Assembly (NCBI GenBank): GCA_029935325.1
Contig: JAOZKO010000010.1
Span: forward strand, 1 to 20,997
DNA: 20,997 nt
Direction: 5' to 3'
DNA from: Bacteroidales bacterium
Lineage (GTDB): Bacteria > Bacteroidota > Bacteroidia > Bacteroidales > UBA1556
The notes under the pieces are model-generated. The model saw only the letters and a program-made list of their open reading frames with translations. It had not been told where the DNA came from and did no database searches. This document shows, piece after piece, positions 7,445-16,069 of this stretch (positions within the stretch are counted from its first letter, which is position 1; each line of letters opens with the position of its first letter). Both the position numbers and the translations under genes were made by a program.

Positions 7445-9700
7445 ATGTATAAAATTAATTTCACAATTATTCTTTTGCTGTTGTCTTATATTGCTGCTGC
7501 ACAGCAAATAAAGGCTGTAGTATTAGATGAAAATCACAATGCGCTTTCAGGAGCAAATATTGTTGGTCTTGGCTCATCTACCATTAGTAATGCTGATGGA
7601 TCCTTTGTTTTAGATTGCAAGCATACTACTAAAGGGGAATTTCAAATTAGTTTCTTAGGATACAGAACAAAAAGTATATCTTATGAATTTAAAGATGATA
7701 CTTTGATTGATTTGAAAAGTATTGTAATGCAATCAATTAGTTATGAGTCCCATGTGTTTAGCCTTGTGCTTATTCGTACTCACAATATTCGTATGAAAAT
7801 ACCCGCTGATATTAATGTAGTGGCTGACCACCAAATAAAACTAATTCCTTCTGATAAAATTGACCAAAATCTAAAATTTACCAGTGGTGTTTATATTGAT
7901 AGACCATTTGGTATATTTGGTAAATCAGTAGTGGGATTGCGCTCTATTGTCGGCTCCGAGGCTGGTAGGCAATTAACTTTGATTGATGGTATTCCTATTA
8001 ATAAATCAGATGGGGGAGGGACTAATTGGAATCGATTAATAGAAAATGATTTCCAAAAGATTGAAGTGCTAAAAGGTCCTGGCGCTGCCATATATGGTAA
8101 TAATGCCATGGGTGGAGTAATTAATCTTGTACATAGGCGACCTTATGCCAAAGGGATTACAGCAATGGTAAATACTTCTTACTCTAGTTTCAATACTTTA
8201 AATGCTGATATTAATGTGATGCATCAAATAAGTGACGGTGATTCGTGGTATTATTCTATTGCTGCTAAAGCTGTGAAAAGTGATGGTTATATGACTGTTC
8301 CCGATTCAATTCGTAATGCAACAGATACTAATGTATTTATTCAGGAGTATGGTGCAAATGCGCGCTTGGGTTATAAATTTAATTCGTTGTCACTAGTTGA
8401 GGTGGAATATAACTACTATGATGAAAATCGTGGACAAGGAACAAAGATATTGTTGGAAGATGGCGCAGTTGCCAGATACAAAACTCATTTTACAAAGTTA
8501 AACTATACCAATGATAAGAATCCTTTGAAAATACAAGTTAATATGTTCTATCAATTGGAGAAATACCAAAGAGATATAGAGAAACTTAAAAATAATGATT
8601 ATTCATTAATTAAAGTGAAGTCTGATAGGGTAGATTATGGGTTTTCATCGATGTTTCATTATGACTATAAATGGCATAAATTAAGCTTTGGAGGTGATTT
8701 TAGCTCAGGTTCGGTATATGGTGTTGATGATTATCAAACAAGTACTGATAAGGTTATAAATGAAGGGCAGATGAATGTGGCAAATATCTACATAAATAGT
8801 GAATCACGATTTAGCTTAAAACTAAGGACTATAGTAGGTTTGCATTTTGCTTATGGACGTTTCTTTAATGGAGCTTTTAGTATTCAAGAGCCCACACCAG
8901 CTAGTGATTTTATGTTAGCAAATATTGGTGCATTGGATCATAAAGATTGGATAGGTTTTAGTCCTCGTATTGCCTTGCAATATGATTTTACAGATAAGAT
9001 GAATGTTTATGCTCTATACTCCCATGGTTATAGAGCCCCCTCTTTAGACGATTTAACTAGATATGGTTTTATTAATATTGGTTATAAAAATGCGAATCCT
9101 AATCTTTTGCCTGAGAAGCTTAATAATATAGAGATTGGCCATAGATTAAAATATAAAAAATGGGCTTTTAATAGCATTATATTTATAGCAAAAGGAAGGC
9201 AATTTATGTATTATGTTGCAACAGGTGAGACTATCTTTGGTGGTAAACGCAAAGTGTATGAGAAGAGAAATGTTACTGAGGTAAATTTTTATGGATTAGA
9301 GTTTGATGTTGAATACAATGTAAATTTTAATTGGAAAATAGATGTGAACTATACTTTAAATGGTTCGCAAATTAGTAAGTTTGATGAACAAGTTAATTTG
9401 ATTAACAATACCTTGTCTTTTGTGCCAAAGGATTTAGCTAATATTTCTATATCATATTTATTGCCAAAACTTAAAGCAAATATTAATATCCATTACCAAG
9501 GCAAGATGTATTTAGATGAGGCAAATACTTTTGAGGTAAAACCATTAGTTTCATTGGATGCTTCTGTTGCTTATTCATTCTATAAGGCTTTTTCAATACG
9601 ACTTAGTGCACAGAATATATTAGATGAGCAACATATGGTTAATTCCGACCAAATGTCAATAGGAAGATATATTACAGTTGCCTTAAGGTATGGTTTTTAG
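7445..9700 (+). CDS. TonB-dependent receptor
   Basis: A 751-residue outer-membrane receptor. I start it at the ATG at 7445, because the peptide from there (MYKINFTIILLLLSYIAAAQ) is a textbook signal peptide. The longer frame from 7376 would add 23 residues that overlap the terminator hairpin. From the 7445 start, residues ~21-95 are a carboxypeptidase-regulatory-like domain (AVVLDENHNALSGANIV, GSFVLD, FLGYR). Residues ~110-235 are the plug, with LTLIDGIPIN and IEVLKGPGAAIYGNNAMGGVINLV-type motifs. The barrel follows, including YSHGYRAPSLDDL (classic TonB-receptor PSFDEL-like box) and a C-terminal NILDE...ITVALRYGF strand ending in Phe. It resembles siderophore/vitamin receptors of the CirA/BtuB style rather than SusC. 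No ligand-specific neighbour is present; the structured leader may be the best clue to its substrate. It is convergent with prmC (26-bp gap). Confidence 0.93.
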   Translation: MYKINFTIILLLLSYIAAAQQIKAVVLDENHNALSGANIVGLGSSTISNADGSFVLDCKHTTKGEFQISFLGYRTKSISYEFKDDTLIDLKSIVMQSISYESHVFSLVLIRTHNIRMKIPADINVVADHQIKLIPSDKIDQNLKFTSGVYIDRPFGIFGKSVVGLRSIVGSEAGRQLTLIDGIPINKSDGGGTNWNRLIENDFQKIEVLKGPGAAIYGNNAMGGVINLVHRRPYAKGITAMVNTSYSSFNTLNADINVMHQISDGDSWYYSIAAKAVKSDGYMTVPDSIRNATDTNVFIQEYGANARLGYKFNSLSLVEVEYNYYDENRGQGTKILLEDGAVARYKTHFTKLNYTNDKNPLKIQVNMFYQLEKYQRDIEKLKNNDYSLIKVKSDRVDYGFSSMFHYDYKWHKLSFGGDFSSGSVYGVDDYQTSTDKVINEGQMNVANIYINSESRFSLKLRTIVGLHFAYGRFFNGAFSIQEPTPASDFMLANIGALDHKDWIGFSPRIALQYDFTDKMNVYALYSHGYRAPSLDDLTRYGFINIGYKNANPNLLPEKLNNIEIGHRLKYKKWAFNSIIFIAKGRQFMYYVATGETIFGGKRKVYEKRNVTEVNFYGLEFDVEYNVNFNWKIDVNYTLNGSQISKFDEQVNLINNTLSFVPKDLANISISYLLPKLKANINIHYQGKMYLDEANTFEVKPLVSLDASVAYSFYKAFSIRLSAQNILDEQHMVNSDQMSIGRYITVALRYGF

Positions 9701-9726
9701 AAAGCAGAAATTTTCTTCCATAATAA

Positions 9727-10599
9727 TTAGTATGTCAATAAAGTGGCTCTGCAAAATCTATCTTTACCTCTAAAGTCCTTGATAATCTTAATGTTTGAAA
9801 AATTTGGTTCAAGAAGCTCTTTCATTTCAGAGGCTAAGTATTCGTTAATCTCAAACCAAAGTTCACCATTTGGTTTGAGATTTGTAAGTGCAAAATTAGC
9901 AATTGCATTATAAAAAATTAGTGGGTTACTATTATCAACAAAAAGTGCTAGTCCGGGCTCAAAATGTAATACATTATCCTGTATGAGTTTCTTCTCCAAT
10001 TCGCGCACATATGGTGGGTTGCTAACAATTATATCGTACTTTGATTCAGTTTCTTTCCATTGTTCTTTGTCCAAGATATCAAGTTTAATGAACTTAATGT
10101 CTGCATCTAAATTTACTGCGTTTTGTTTAGCAATATTAAGTGCTCCTGTTGATATATCAACAGCTGTTACATTAGCATTAGTAAGTTTGTTCAAAGCAAT
10201 AGCAATACACCCACTTCCAGTTCCTATGTCAATAATGTTTAGTTCTGTATTGTTGTGAATAGATTCAGAAATAAGGGTAACAAATTCTTCTGTTTCAGGT
10301 CTAGGAATAAGCACATCTTCATTTACTGTGAAATCCCAATCTAAAAAGCTAGCTTTGCCTAAAATATATTGCAAAGGAGTTCCTTTTATTAAATCCTTAA
10401 CTCCAAAATGAATCTTAAGAATCTGAGATTCACTTATTCTTTGCGAAAAGTTTAGACTGATTTGCTGCCTAGGAATATTAGTAAAATCCTCTATTAGAAA
10501 GCGGATTAATAGCTTGCTTTCCTCAAGATTAAAGGTCTGTAAAAGCAATTTTTCATAGTGCTTTATTATGTCTATAATTTTATTACTCTGTACTTTCAC
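9727..10599 (-). CDS. prmC: Peptide chain release factor N5-glutamine methyltransferase
   Basis: A 290-residue cytosolic SAM-dependent methyltransferase that methylates the Gln of the GGQ motif in release factors RF1 and RF2. The SAM-binding motif NIIDIGTGSGCIAIAL is at residues ~120-135. The catalytic NPPY motif (IIVSNPPYVRELE) is at ~190. The N-terminal helical substrate-binding domain includes GTPLQYILGKASFLDWDF and VLIPRPETEEFV, both hallmarks of PrmC/HemK. Length is normal. The gene begins 21 bp after the stop of the 25-residue-repeat gene on the same strand and is probably cotranscribed with it. It converges on the second receptor gene. Confidence 0.96.
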   Translation of the reverse strand: MKVQSNKIIDIIKHYEKLLLQTFNLEESKLLIRFLIEDFTNIPRQQISLNFSQRISESQILKIHFGVKDLIKGTPLQYILGKASFLDWDFTVNEDVLIPRPETEEFVTLISESIHNNTELNIIDIGTGSGCIAIALNKLTNANVTAVDISTGALNIAKQNAVNLDADIKFIKLDILDKEQWKETESKYDIIVSNPPYVRELEKKLIQDNVLHFEPGLALFVDNSNPLIFYNAIANFALTNLKPNGELWFEINEYLASEMKELLEPNFSNIKIIKDFRGKDRFCRATLLTY

Positions 10600-10620
10600 G
10601 ATAAAATATAAAGTGGAATA

Positions 10621-11055
10621 TTAATTGAAATGAATTTTATGATAGTCAGCATATGTTACATTTTGTTCTTGTTTAAGTAGTAATATTCGATTTGCCATTA
10701 CAAGGAATACTTTAAGGTCCTGTTTTTTCAACCATTCTTCGGCTTTTGGGACTTTGTTAATAGCATCATTAAGTACTATCAAGAAATTAAAATTATGCTT
10801 TATTAGCCATGCAATTGCTTTATTATCATCATCCACAGCATTGCAGAAGGCAGCATAATGATTAAAGCCATGTTGCATTAGCCAGTTAAATGCGTCTTTG
10901 TCAGAATATAGAGCTGATACTAATGCTGCTAATTCAGGATAACCACTTTTTAGCAACCACTTATGGATTTCAATATTTCCCTTGATAGCTTCAATAACAG
11001 CAATAAGAATTTTTGCTGGATATTCATATAATTCTTTACGTTTGTCTTTAGCCAC
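10621..11055 (-). CDS. Small protein of five 25-residue helical repeats, function unknown
   Basis: A 144-residue protein with no signal peptide or membrane segment, so probably cytosolic. Residues 30-129 divide exactly into four 25-residue units beginning IHKWLLKSGY, AFNWLMQHGF, AIAWLIKHNF and AEEWLKKQDL. Trp-Leu is invariant at positions 4-5, an aromatic or Leu is at 10, and Ala (Arg in the last unit) is at 19. Residues 5-29 are a fifth, diverged cap unit that keeps Leu5 and Ala19. Each unit would suit a pair of short helices. The period is shorter than ankyrin (33) or TPR (34); the W-L-(x)4-G/N pattern recalls ankyrin-like repeats, but I do not recognise the family. Such folds usually mediate protein contacts. 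It precedes prmC by 21 bp, so a link to release-factor methylation or simple cotranscription is possible. The ATG start gives MAKDKRKELY. Confidence 0.8.
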   Translation of the reverse strand: MAKDKRKELYEYPAKILIAVIEAIKGNIEIHKWLLKSGYPELAALVSALYSDKDAFNWLMQHGFNHYAAFCNAVDDDNKAIAWLIKHNFNFLIVLNDAINKVPKAEEWLKKQDLKVFLVMANRILLLKQEQNVTYADYHKIHFN

Positions 11056-11193
11056 GTTTTAATGATTTGGTTTAGTGTACGAAAATAATAAAAAAATATA
11101 TAATCCTGAGTTTTTCTTATTTATTTAATAGGGCATATCTTATACTTTGTTTGATTTACGTTTCAAGTGTTCGTAAAATGCTAATCTTCAATA

Positions 11194-11259
11194 ATCCACA
11201 AATTTACACAAATATGAAGCAAAGCTGCATATTTGTGTAAATTTGTGTAATTCGTGGAT
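11194..11259. repeat. Long near-perfect inverted repeat (intergenic hairpin)
   Basis: ATCCAC plus AAATTTACACAAATATG (11194-11216) mirrors CATATTTGTGTAAATTT (11228-11244), with GTGGAT at 11254-11259 closing the base. The right arm carries about nine extra bases as an internal bulge. The loop region (AGC-AAA-GCT) can pair further. It lies in the 355-bp gap 11056-11410, where I see no other gene. Similar ATCCACGAATTACACAAATT-type repeats are known to me from other Bacteroidetes intergenic regions. There is no T run, so it is not a simple terminator. Confidence 0.8.
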
Positions 11260-11342
11260 AGCTAAATCTTTAAGCGCAGCGAAAAGAAAAATAAATAGTT
11301 CAGAAAGTAAAGTATGCGCTGCCCTGAGTATTTGACGTTTTC

Positions 11343-11375
11343 TTGCAAAGACTAATTAGTAATTTATTATATTTG
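11343..11375 (+). promoter_or_regulatory. Promoter candidate for the TerB-like gene and its operon
   Basis: TATATTTG (11368-11375) matches TANNTTTG, and TTG (11343-11345) lies 22 bp upstream, within the TTG-N17-23-TANNTTTG arrangement described for Flavobacterium. The predicted start of transcription is ~30 bp before the ATG. Confidence 0.5.
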
Positions 11376-11410
11376 CCAAACTTATAAATTATTTTTATTA
11401 AAATCAGATT

Positions 11411-11713
11411 ATGGTGTTTGCAAGTAAAGAGAAGAAAGCTATTAATTGCTTGATAGTAAAGTTGATGAAGGCTGATGGTCATACTGATATTTCAGAGGCG
11501 ATAAAGCTATTTGAAATAAGTAAAATAATTGATATTAACATAAATGAAGCAGATAATTCGCTACAAATACCTTTTGATGAAGCCAAAGTAATATTGCAAA
11601 ATATGAAACCTGCAAAGAAAGAGTTTGTTAGGAATTTATTTAATGAAATGGCTATGTCTGATGGAAATGTTGGCAATAGCGAAAATGAGTTAATTAGCAA
11701 TATTTTTTCATAA
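11411..11713 (+). CDS. Small TerB-like (tellurite-resistance/DjlA N-terminal fold) protein
   Basis: A 100-residue acidic cytosolic protein with no signal peptide. It shows the internal two-fold pattern of the TerB fold: an ADG motif followed by a Glu-containing helix in the first half (KLMKADGHTDISEAIKLFEI, ~17-37) and SDG followed by acidic residues in the second half (MAMSDGNVGNSENELI, ~80-96). In this family the two aspartate motifs sit near a putative metal-binding centre. The usual TerB length is ~110-150, so this is a compact version. It lies 60 bp before a sensor kinase and may share its transcript. Function is unknown; no other tellurite-resistance genes are nearby. Confidence 0.72.
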   Translation: MVFASKEKKAINCLIVKLMKADGHTDISEAIKLFEISKIIDININEADNSLQIPFDEAKVILQNMKPAKKEFVRNLFNEMAMSDGNVGNSENELISNIFS

Positions 11714-11773
11714 TCAGATTTAATATTTTACAAATATTATCAAGCTAAAGAGTATAAAATATTATTATTGTAA

Positions 11774-13858
11774 ATGCAATCATATATAAAACATATCTTA
11801 TTAGTTTTTAACATAATTACCATTATGTTTACTGGTGTAATGGCACAAAGTAGCACCAAAACTAATTTGGTGCAGAATTATAATTTGCCAGAGTATAATG
11901 ATAGCTTGGCTTTTATGATTTTACACGACAGTGCTTGGTACTATTTTGGTAAAGATATTAGTAAAAGTCACGAAATTATTAAATTGATGGATTATTATTC
12001 CAAAAAGTCTGGAAATAAATTTATTCTGTCGAATTATTACAGTACTATAGGTAGCTATAAGAATTTAGTTTACGACAATGATTCTGCTATATTTTATATG
12101 GATAAAGCAGTAAATATTGTGAGAAAGGGAATGCAGGAGGATAGTCTTAATTATAGTTATATTCGGTTATTGCCATCATTATACAATAATACTTCAATTA
12201 TTTATAGTGAAATGGGTCTTTATCAGTATGCAATTGAATCGCAGTTGAATTGTATTTATTGCTTAAAAAAGATTGAGATTACTACTAGTCTCAATTATAA
12301 TATGAAGGTACTTGATGCAATGAGTCATACCGAGATGGCGATGTATTATTCTGATTTTATGGATACCGTTAAAGCCAATAAGTATTTTCAAATAGGGATT
12401 GATAAAAGTGTACTATTAGAGGATTTGGAAGCTGTGGCATATGCAAAGCTTAATTATGGAATCTTTCTTTTAGATATTGGTGAATTTGATAAAGCATATT
12501 TGCTTCTAGAGGAAAGTAAATACTATTATATAGAAAATAATGACATATATAATCAGCTAATAATATACTATACAGAGGGAAATGTTTTTATGCATCAAGA
12601 GAAGTATAGTGAGGCTATTGAGCTAATCGATAGCGTTATTATGTTGACGCATAATAATGGTTTTGCGGGTTTGGAAATAGCAAGTATTAAAAGTTTATTC
12701 TTTTTATACTTACAAAGTGGAGATACCATAAATGCTTTAAAAATTTCTGAGGATTATTTGAGTTTAGCAAATAGCTATAATGAATTAGAAGGTATAGCTG
12801 AGGTAAAAGAAGAATTAGCAATTATACTCTTTAAAAAGGGTGATATTAAAAAGGCATATGAATATTTAATAGTATCAAAGAAAATTAAAGATACACTTGT
12901 ATGTTTGGATTATAAGGCTAAGGCAGAGGTGCTTGAATCAAAATTTAAACTGGAGCAAAGAAATCAGGAAAACAGTCTTTTGGTAAATGATAATAAGCTT
13001 AAAGATGAGTTTATTAATAAGCAAAAGACTAATAATAAAATCATCTTTGCATTATTTTTTTTAAGCCTTGTATTTGCATATATTCTATTTATGAATAGAA
13101 AACGAATAAATAAAATAAACGCAGAATTAGAAATAACAAATGATAGTTTAATTACCAAGACAGAAGAATTAGAACAATCAAATATAGTACTTCAAAAGAT
13201 TTTCAGCCTTATTACCCATGATGTGAAAGGCCCAATTGGTACTGCTAATATGTTTTTTGGTTATTTGAATGATAATACACAAGATATTTCTCAAGAGCAA
13301 CGCAATGAATATATTAAGTTAATTGGGAAGTCCATGGGGGTTACTTATAATATTCTTGAAGGTTTACTGTATTGGTCGCAGAATAGAATGAAAAAGAAAG
13401 TAGATTATTCAACACTCTCTTTGAGTGAGTTAGTAGTTAGTATAATAGATAATTTAGAGTCAACAGTATTTACCAAACAAATAACATTAACTAGTAAAGT
13501 TCAAGCTGAGGTTCAAATCAAAAGCGATACTGATTACATCCGCATTGTGCTTCGCAATATTATTTCTAACGCCATAAAATATACTAAAGAAGGAGGGGCA
13601 ATAGGTGTGGATTATAAGAGTGATGAAAATCTGCACTATATTTTTGTTACTGATAATGGTGTTGGAATGACTGAAGAATTAGCAGCCAAACTATTCAAAC
13701 AAACCAACTATGAATCTACAGTTGGTACTCAAGATGAAATTGGTACTGGCCTGGGGTTGATGATTAGTAATGAGTTAATTATTGGCTTAGGTGGGAAAAT
13801 TAAAGTAGAAAGTAAGCTAGGAGAAGGTAGTACGTTTATTATTGAGTTACCACTATAA
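11774..13858 (+). CDS. TPR-containing sensor histidine kinase
   Basis: A 694-residue membrane sensor kinase. Residues 1-25 are a signal peptide (ending VMAQ). Residues ~45-400 are helical with TPR-like repeats (for example YSEMGLYQYAIESQL, GEFDKAYLLLEE, EKYSEAIELIDS, GDIKKAYEYL) and lie in the periplasm. A transmembrane helix spans ~420-440. A coiled-coil segment leads to the DHp helix with the phosphoacceptor in SLITHDVKGPIG (His482). The ATPase domain has an N box RNIISNAIKYT (~593-603), G1 DNGVGM (~627-632) and G2 GTGLGL (~657-662). It is expected to autophosphorylate and pass phosphate to a response regulator. No regulator gene is in the window, so it is orphan here. The next gene, an Omp85-type barrel, begins 23 bp after the stop and is probably cotranscribed. 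Confidence 0.93.
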   Translation: MQSYIKHILLVFNIITIMFTGVMAQSSTKTNLVQNYNLPEYNDSLAFMILHDSAWYYFGKDISKSHEIIKLMDYYSKKSGNKFILSNYYSTIGSYKNLVYDNDSAIFYMDKAVNIVRKGMQEDSLNYSYIRLLPSLYNNTSIIYSEMGLYQYAIESQLNCIYCLKKIEITTSLNYNMKVLDAMSHTEMAMYYSDFMDTVKANKYFQIGIDKSVLLEDLEAVAYAKLNYGIFLLDIGEFDKAYLLLEESKYYYIENNDIYNQLIIYYTEGNVFMHQEKYSEAIELIDSVIMLTHNNGFAGLEIASIKSLFFLYLQSGDTINALKISEDYLSLANSYNELEGIAEVKEELAIILFKKGDIKKAYEYLIVSKKIKDTLVCLDYKAKAEVLESKFKLEQRNQENSLLVNDNKLKDEFINKQKTNNKIIFALFFLSLVFAYILFMNRKRINKINAELEITNDSLITKTEELEQSNIVLQKIFSLITHDVKGPIGTANMFFGYLNDNTQDISQEQRNEYIKLIGKSMGVTYNILEGLLYWSQNRMKKKVDYSTLSLSELVVSIIDNLESTVFTKQITLTSKVQAEVQIKSDTDYIRIVLRNIISNAIKYTKEGGAIGVDYKSDENLHYIFVTDNGVGMTEELAAKLFKQTNYESTVGTQDEIGTGLGLMISNELIIGLGGKIKVESKLGEGSTFIIELPL

Positions 13859-13881
13859 ATGATATTAATAATGTAGTGAAT

Positions 13882-15021
13882 ATGAGAAAATCACCTAAGA
13901 GAATAGATATTCTATTTACGCTTTCTTTTGTCTTTATTATTGGTTTTGTTTCAGCACAGGGTTCAAAGAAACCATTTAAAGATACTACGGATAATGCTTT
14001 TGATATTAGTCATTATTTATATGATTTACATGGATTTCTACCAATTGTTTCACCAATAACTGAGCCAGCTGTTGGTTATGGAGCTTCTGTTGCAGCAGTA
14101 TATTTTATTCCTAAGAAAGATAAAAATATAAAGAAATTCCAAATGCCTGATGTTGTCGGTTTAGCAGGCGGTTATACTGAAAATACTACTTGGTTTGCGG
14201 GGGCAGTTTATGCTGGTTTTTGGAAAGATGATCATATTAGATATAGAGGGATAGTTGGCTATGGTGATATTAAACTAAAATACTACGGAACTGGTGGAGG
14301 CTTTCTAGACCAGAATCCTATAAAGTTTTCCATGAAGACTTCTTTTGTTTTACAACAATTAGTTTTCAGACTAGGAGAAAGTAATTTTTTGTTAGGAGCG
14401 AAATATCAATTTTCGCAAACTGATGTAGCTTTCTTTGAAGATAATGATATTAAATGGCTTGATCCTAGTGACTTTAGTATCCGTAATAGTGGAATTGGTT
14501 TAATATCAGAGTTTGAAACATTTGATAATTTATTTTCACCAAATAAAGGAATAAAACTAGGTCTGTATTATGACCAATTTGCAGAATTCCTTGGAAGCGA
14601 TAGAGATAATGGTAGGTTTACAGCATATGGGATTTATTATCAACAATTATTTCCATTTTGGAAAGCCGGTTTTCGTATTGAGTCTCAATTAGCAACAGGC
14701 GATCCAGCATTTTATTCTCTGCCATATATAAATTTACGTGGTGTTCCTGCCATGAGATATCAGGGTGAGTTTACAGCTTTATTGGAAACCGAACAGGAGT
14801 TTTCATTATCAGCAAGATGGAGCCTTGTTGGTTTTGCTGGTTACGGAAGAGCATGGGAAGTTGCTGATAATAGCAGTCCTTACTCGTCTGCATGGAATGC
14901 TGGAGGTGGATTTCGGTATTTAATAGCAAGGGCTCTAAGACTTAAAATGGGAATTGATGTTGCTCGTGGTCCTGAGAGTTATGCCATTTATATTGTATTT
15001 GGTAACGCTTGGCTTAAGTAG
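13882..15021 (+). CDS. Omp85/BamA-TamA family outer-membrane barrel without POTRA domains
   Basis: A 379-residue exported protein. I prefer the ATG at 13882; a GTG two codons upstream (13876) is also possible. A signal peptide ends near FVSAQG (~26). The rest is a beta-barrel of the bacterial surface antigen (D15/Omp85) type: PAVGYGASVAAVYF, a long run of amphipathic strands, FETFDNLFSPNKGIKLGLYYD (the family's conserved D.RD...P..G...), RLPY-like LPYINLRGVPAMRY, FVGFAGYGRAW-like and a final KMGIDVARGPESYAIYIVFG strand. There is room for the barrel but not for POTRA repeats, so it is unlikely to be the essential BamA. Such short Omp85 proteins are common in Bacteroidetes, and their substrates are unknown. 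It probably belongs to the operon with the kinase and converges on the DUF3089 gene with a 16-bp gap. Confidence 0.82.
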   Translation: MRKSPKRIDILFTLSFVFIIGFVSAQGSKKPFKDTTDNAFDISHYLYDLHGFLPIVSPITEPAVGYGASVAAVYFIPKKDKNIKKFQMPDVVGLAGGYTENTTWFAGAVYAGFWKDDHIRYRGIVGYGDIKLKYYGTGGGFLDQNPIKFSMKTSFVLQQLVFRLGESNFLLGAKYQFSQTDVAFFEDNDIKWLDPSDFSIRNSGIGLISEFETFDNLFSPNKGIKLGLYYDQFAEFLGSDRDNGRFTAYGIYYQQLFPFWKAGFRIESQLATGDPAFYSLPYINLRGVPAMRYQGEFTALLETEQEFSLSARWSLVGFAGYGRAWEVADNSSPYSSAWNAGGGFRYLIARALRLKMGIDVARGPESYAIYIVFGNAWLK

Positions 15022-15037
15022 TTTTTAGACTTATAAA

Positions 15038-16069
15038 TTAGTTAGAAGAATTAATCCCCTTAAAATAAGCCTCAATCCGAGTTTTAACATTTGCCTTAGT
15101 ATTCATATAAAAGATATTATAATCAATACTGTGATAAATGCCAATTGGGGTTTGAGGGCTTAAGCTCAGTGCATTTGGTAATGGGGTTACTACAAGGTGA
15201 CCATCTTTATTTTGTGCGCCAACATAATTTGGAATAGTATCAATATTTCCATTGAATTTATAAAATACAGCTCCCATATGAAAACTATCCGAAACCATCT
15301 CTTCGGTAATAGTCCAACTTAAAGGATTTACAGAAACACTAGGTCTGTCAATAATAGTTCCATGAGCAGAATAACTTTCGGTATTCCACGAAATAATACA
15401 ACCCGTTTGTGTAGAATTCTCACATACTTTAATTTGAGGGTTGTTTTTAAGGTATTTTTCAGACAAAGGCCAACCAACAGCATAAACAGCGATTATACGT
15501 TTTGCTAGTTTTGGGTCAGACATTATCTCTGGTAATAATCTCATAATTATCATTGAACCCTGCGAATGACCAACTATAATTATTGGGCCAGTAGGATTAA
15601 TATTCTTTAAATAGTATTTCCATGCATTTCTAATATCTTTAGTTGCAAGATCCAAAGCTTTTTTGCCATTATTGCTTTTGCTAACAAAGGAATAAAATGT
15701 TGCCTGGCGATATTGTGGAGCATAAAGGTTGCCGTATTCGCTAAAGATACTTAGCTGCCGCTTAATAGACCATTCTTTGGTGCGTTCAATTATTTGCTCA
15801 TTGTTCAAATTTACATTCCAGTATTTTGGACTTATATAAGTGGTTGGATGTACAAAGAAAATATCCACCTTCATATTTTTATCTTCAAAAACTATCCAGG
15901 CTGTTGAGTCTTTATAATCAGGAGCTATACTTGTGTCTTTTGCTTGATATTTATGCATTGGTCGAATTGCTAATAAGCCCGATCGAGTACCAACACTATG
16001 TCTGGTACAGGAAATTGAAAAGCTCAGTATTATAAAGGATAATATGCCTATTTTAAGATTCATTCTCAT
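15038..16069 (-). CDS. DUF3089 alpha/beta-hydrolase lipoprotein
   Basis: A ~343-residue putative serine hydrolase exported as a lipoprotein. The frame opens at a TTG at 16087, but the ATGs at 16069 and 16063 are better starts; both give a signal peptide ending in the lipobox SFSISC. The alpha/beta-hydrolase nucleophile elbow is IIIVGHSQGSMIIMRLL. The surrounding blocks (DIFFVHPTTY, APQYRQATFYSF, AVGWPLSEKYL, SWNTESY) match the DUF3089 family as I know it. A His near the C-terminal (KDGHLVV) could complete the triad. Substrate is unknown; lipid or ester hydrolysis at the envelope is plausible. It overlaps the end of tcdA by 11-17 bp and is the last gene of the tatD-tcdA operon. Confidence 0.83.
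   Translation of the reverse strand: MRMNLKIGILSFIILSFSISCTRHSVGTRSGLLAIRPMHKYQAKDTSIAPDYKDSTAWIVFEDKNMKVDIFFVHPTTYISPKYWNVNLNNEQIIERTKEWSIKRQLSIFSEYGNLYAPQYRQATFYSFVSKSNNGKKALDLATKDIRNAWKYYLKNINPTGPIIIVGHSQGSMIIMRLLPEIMSDPKLAKRIIAVYAVGWPLSEKYLKNNPQIKVCENSTQTGCIISWNTESYSAHGTIIDRPSVSVNPLSWTITEEMVSDSFHMGAVFYKFNGNIDTIPNYVGAQNKDGHLVVTPLPNALSLSPQTPIGIYHSIDYNIFYMNTKANVKTRIEAYFKGINSSN

Noticed and set aside
11300..11482. Minus-strand frame of 60 codons
   Set aside because: It overlaps the promoter candidate and start of the TerB-like gene and shows no recognisable features.
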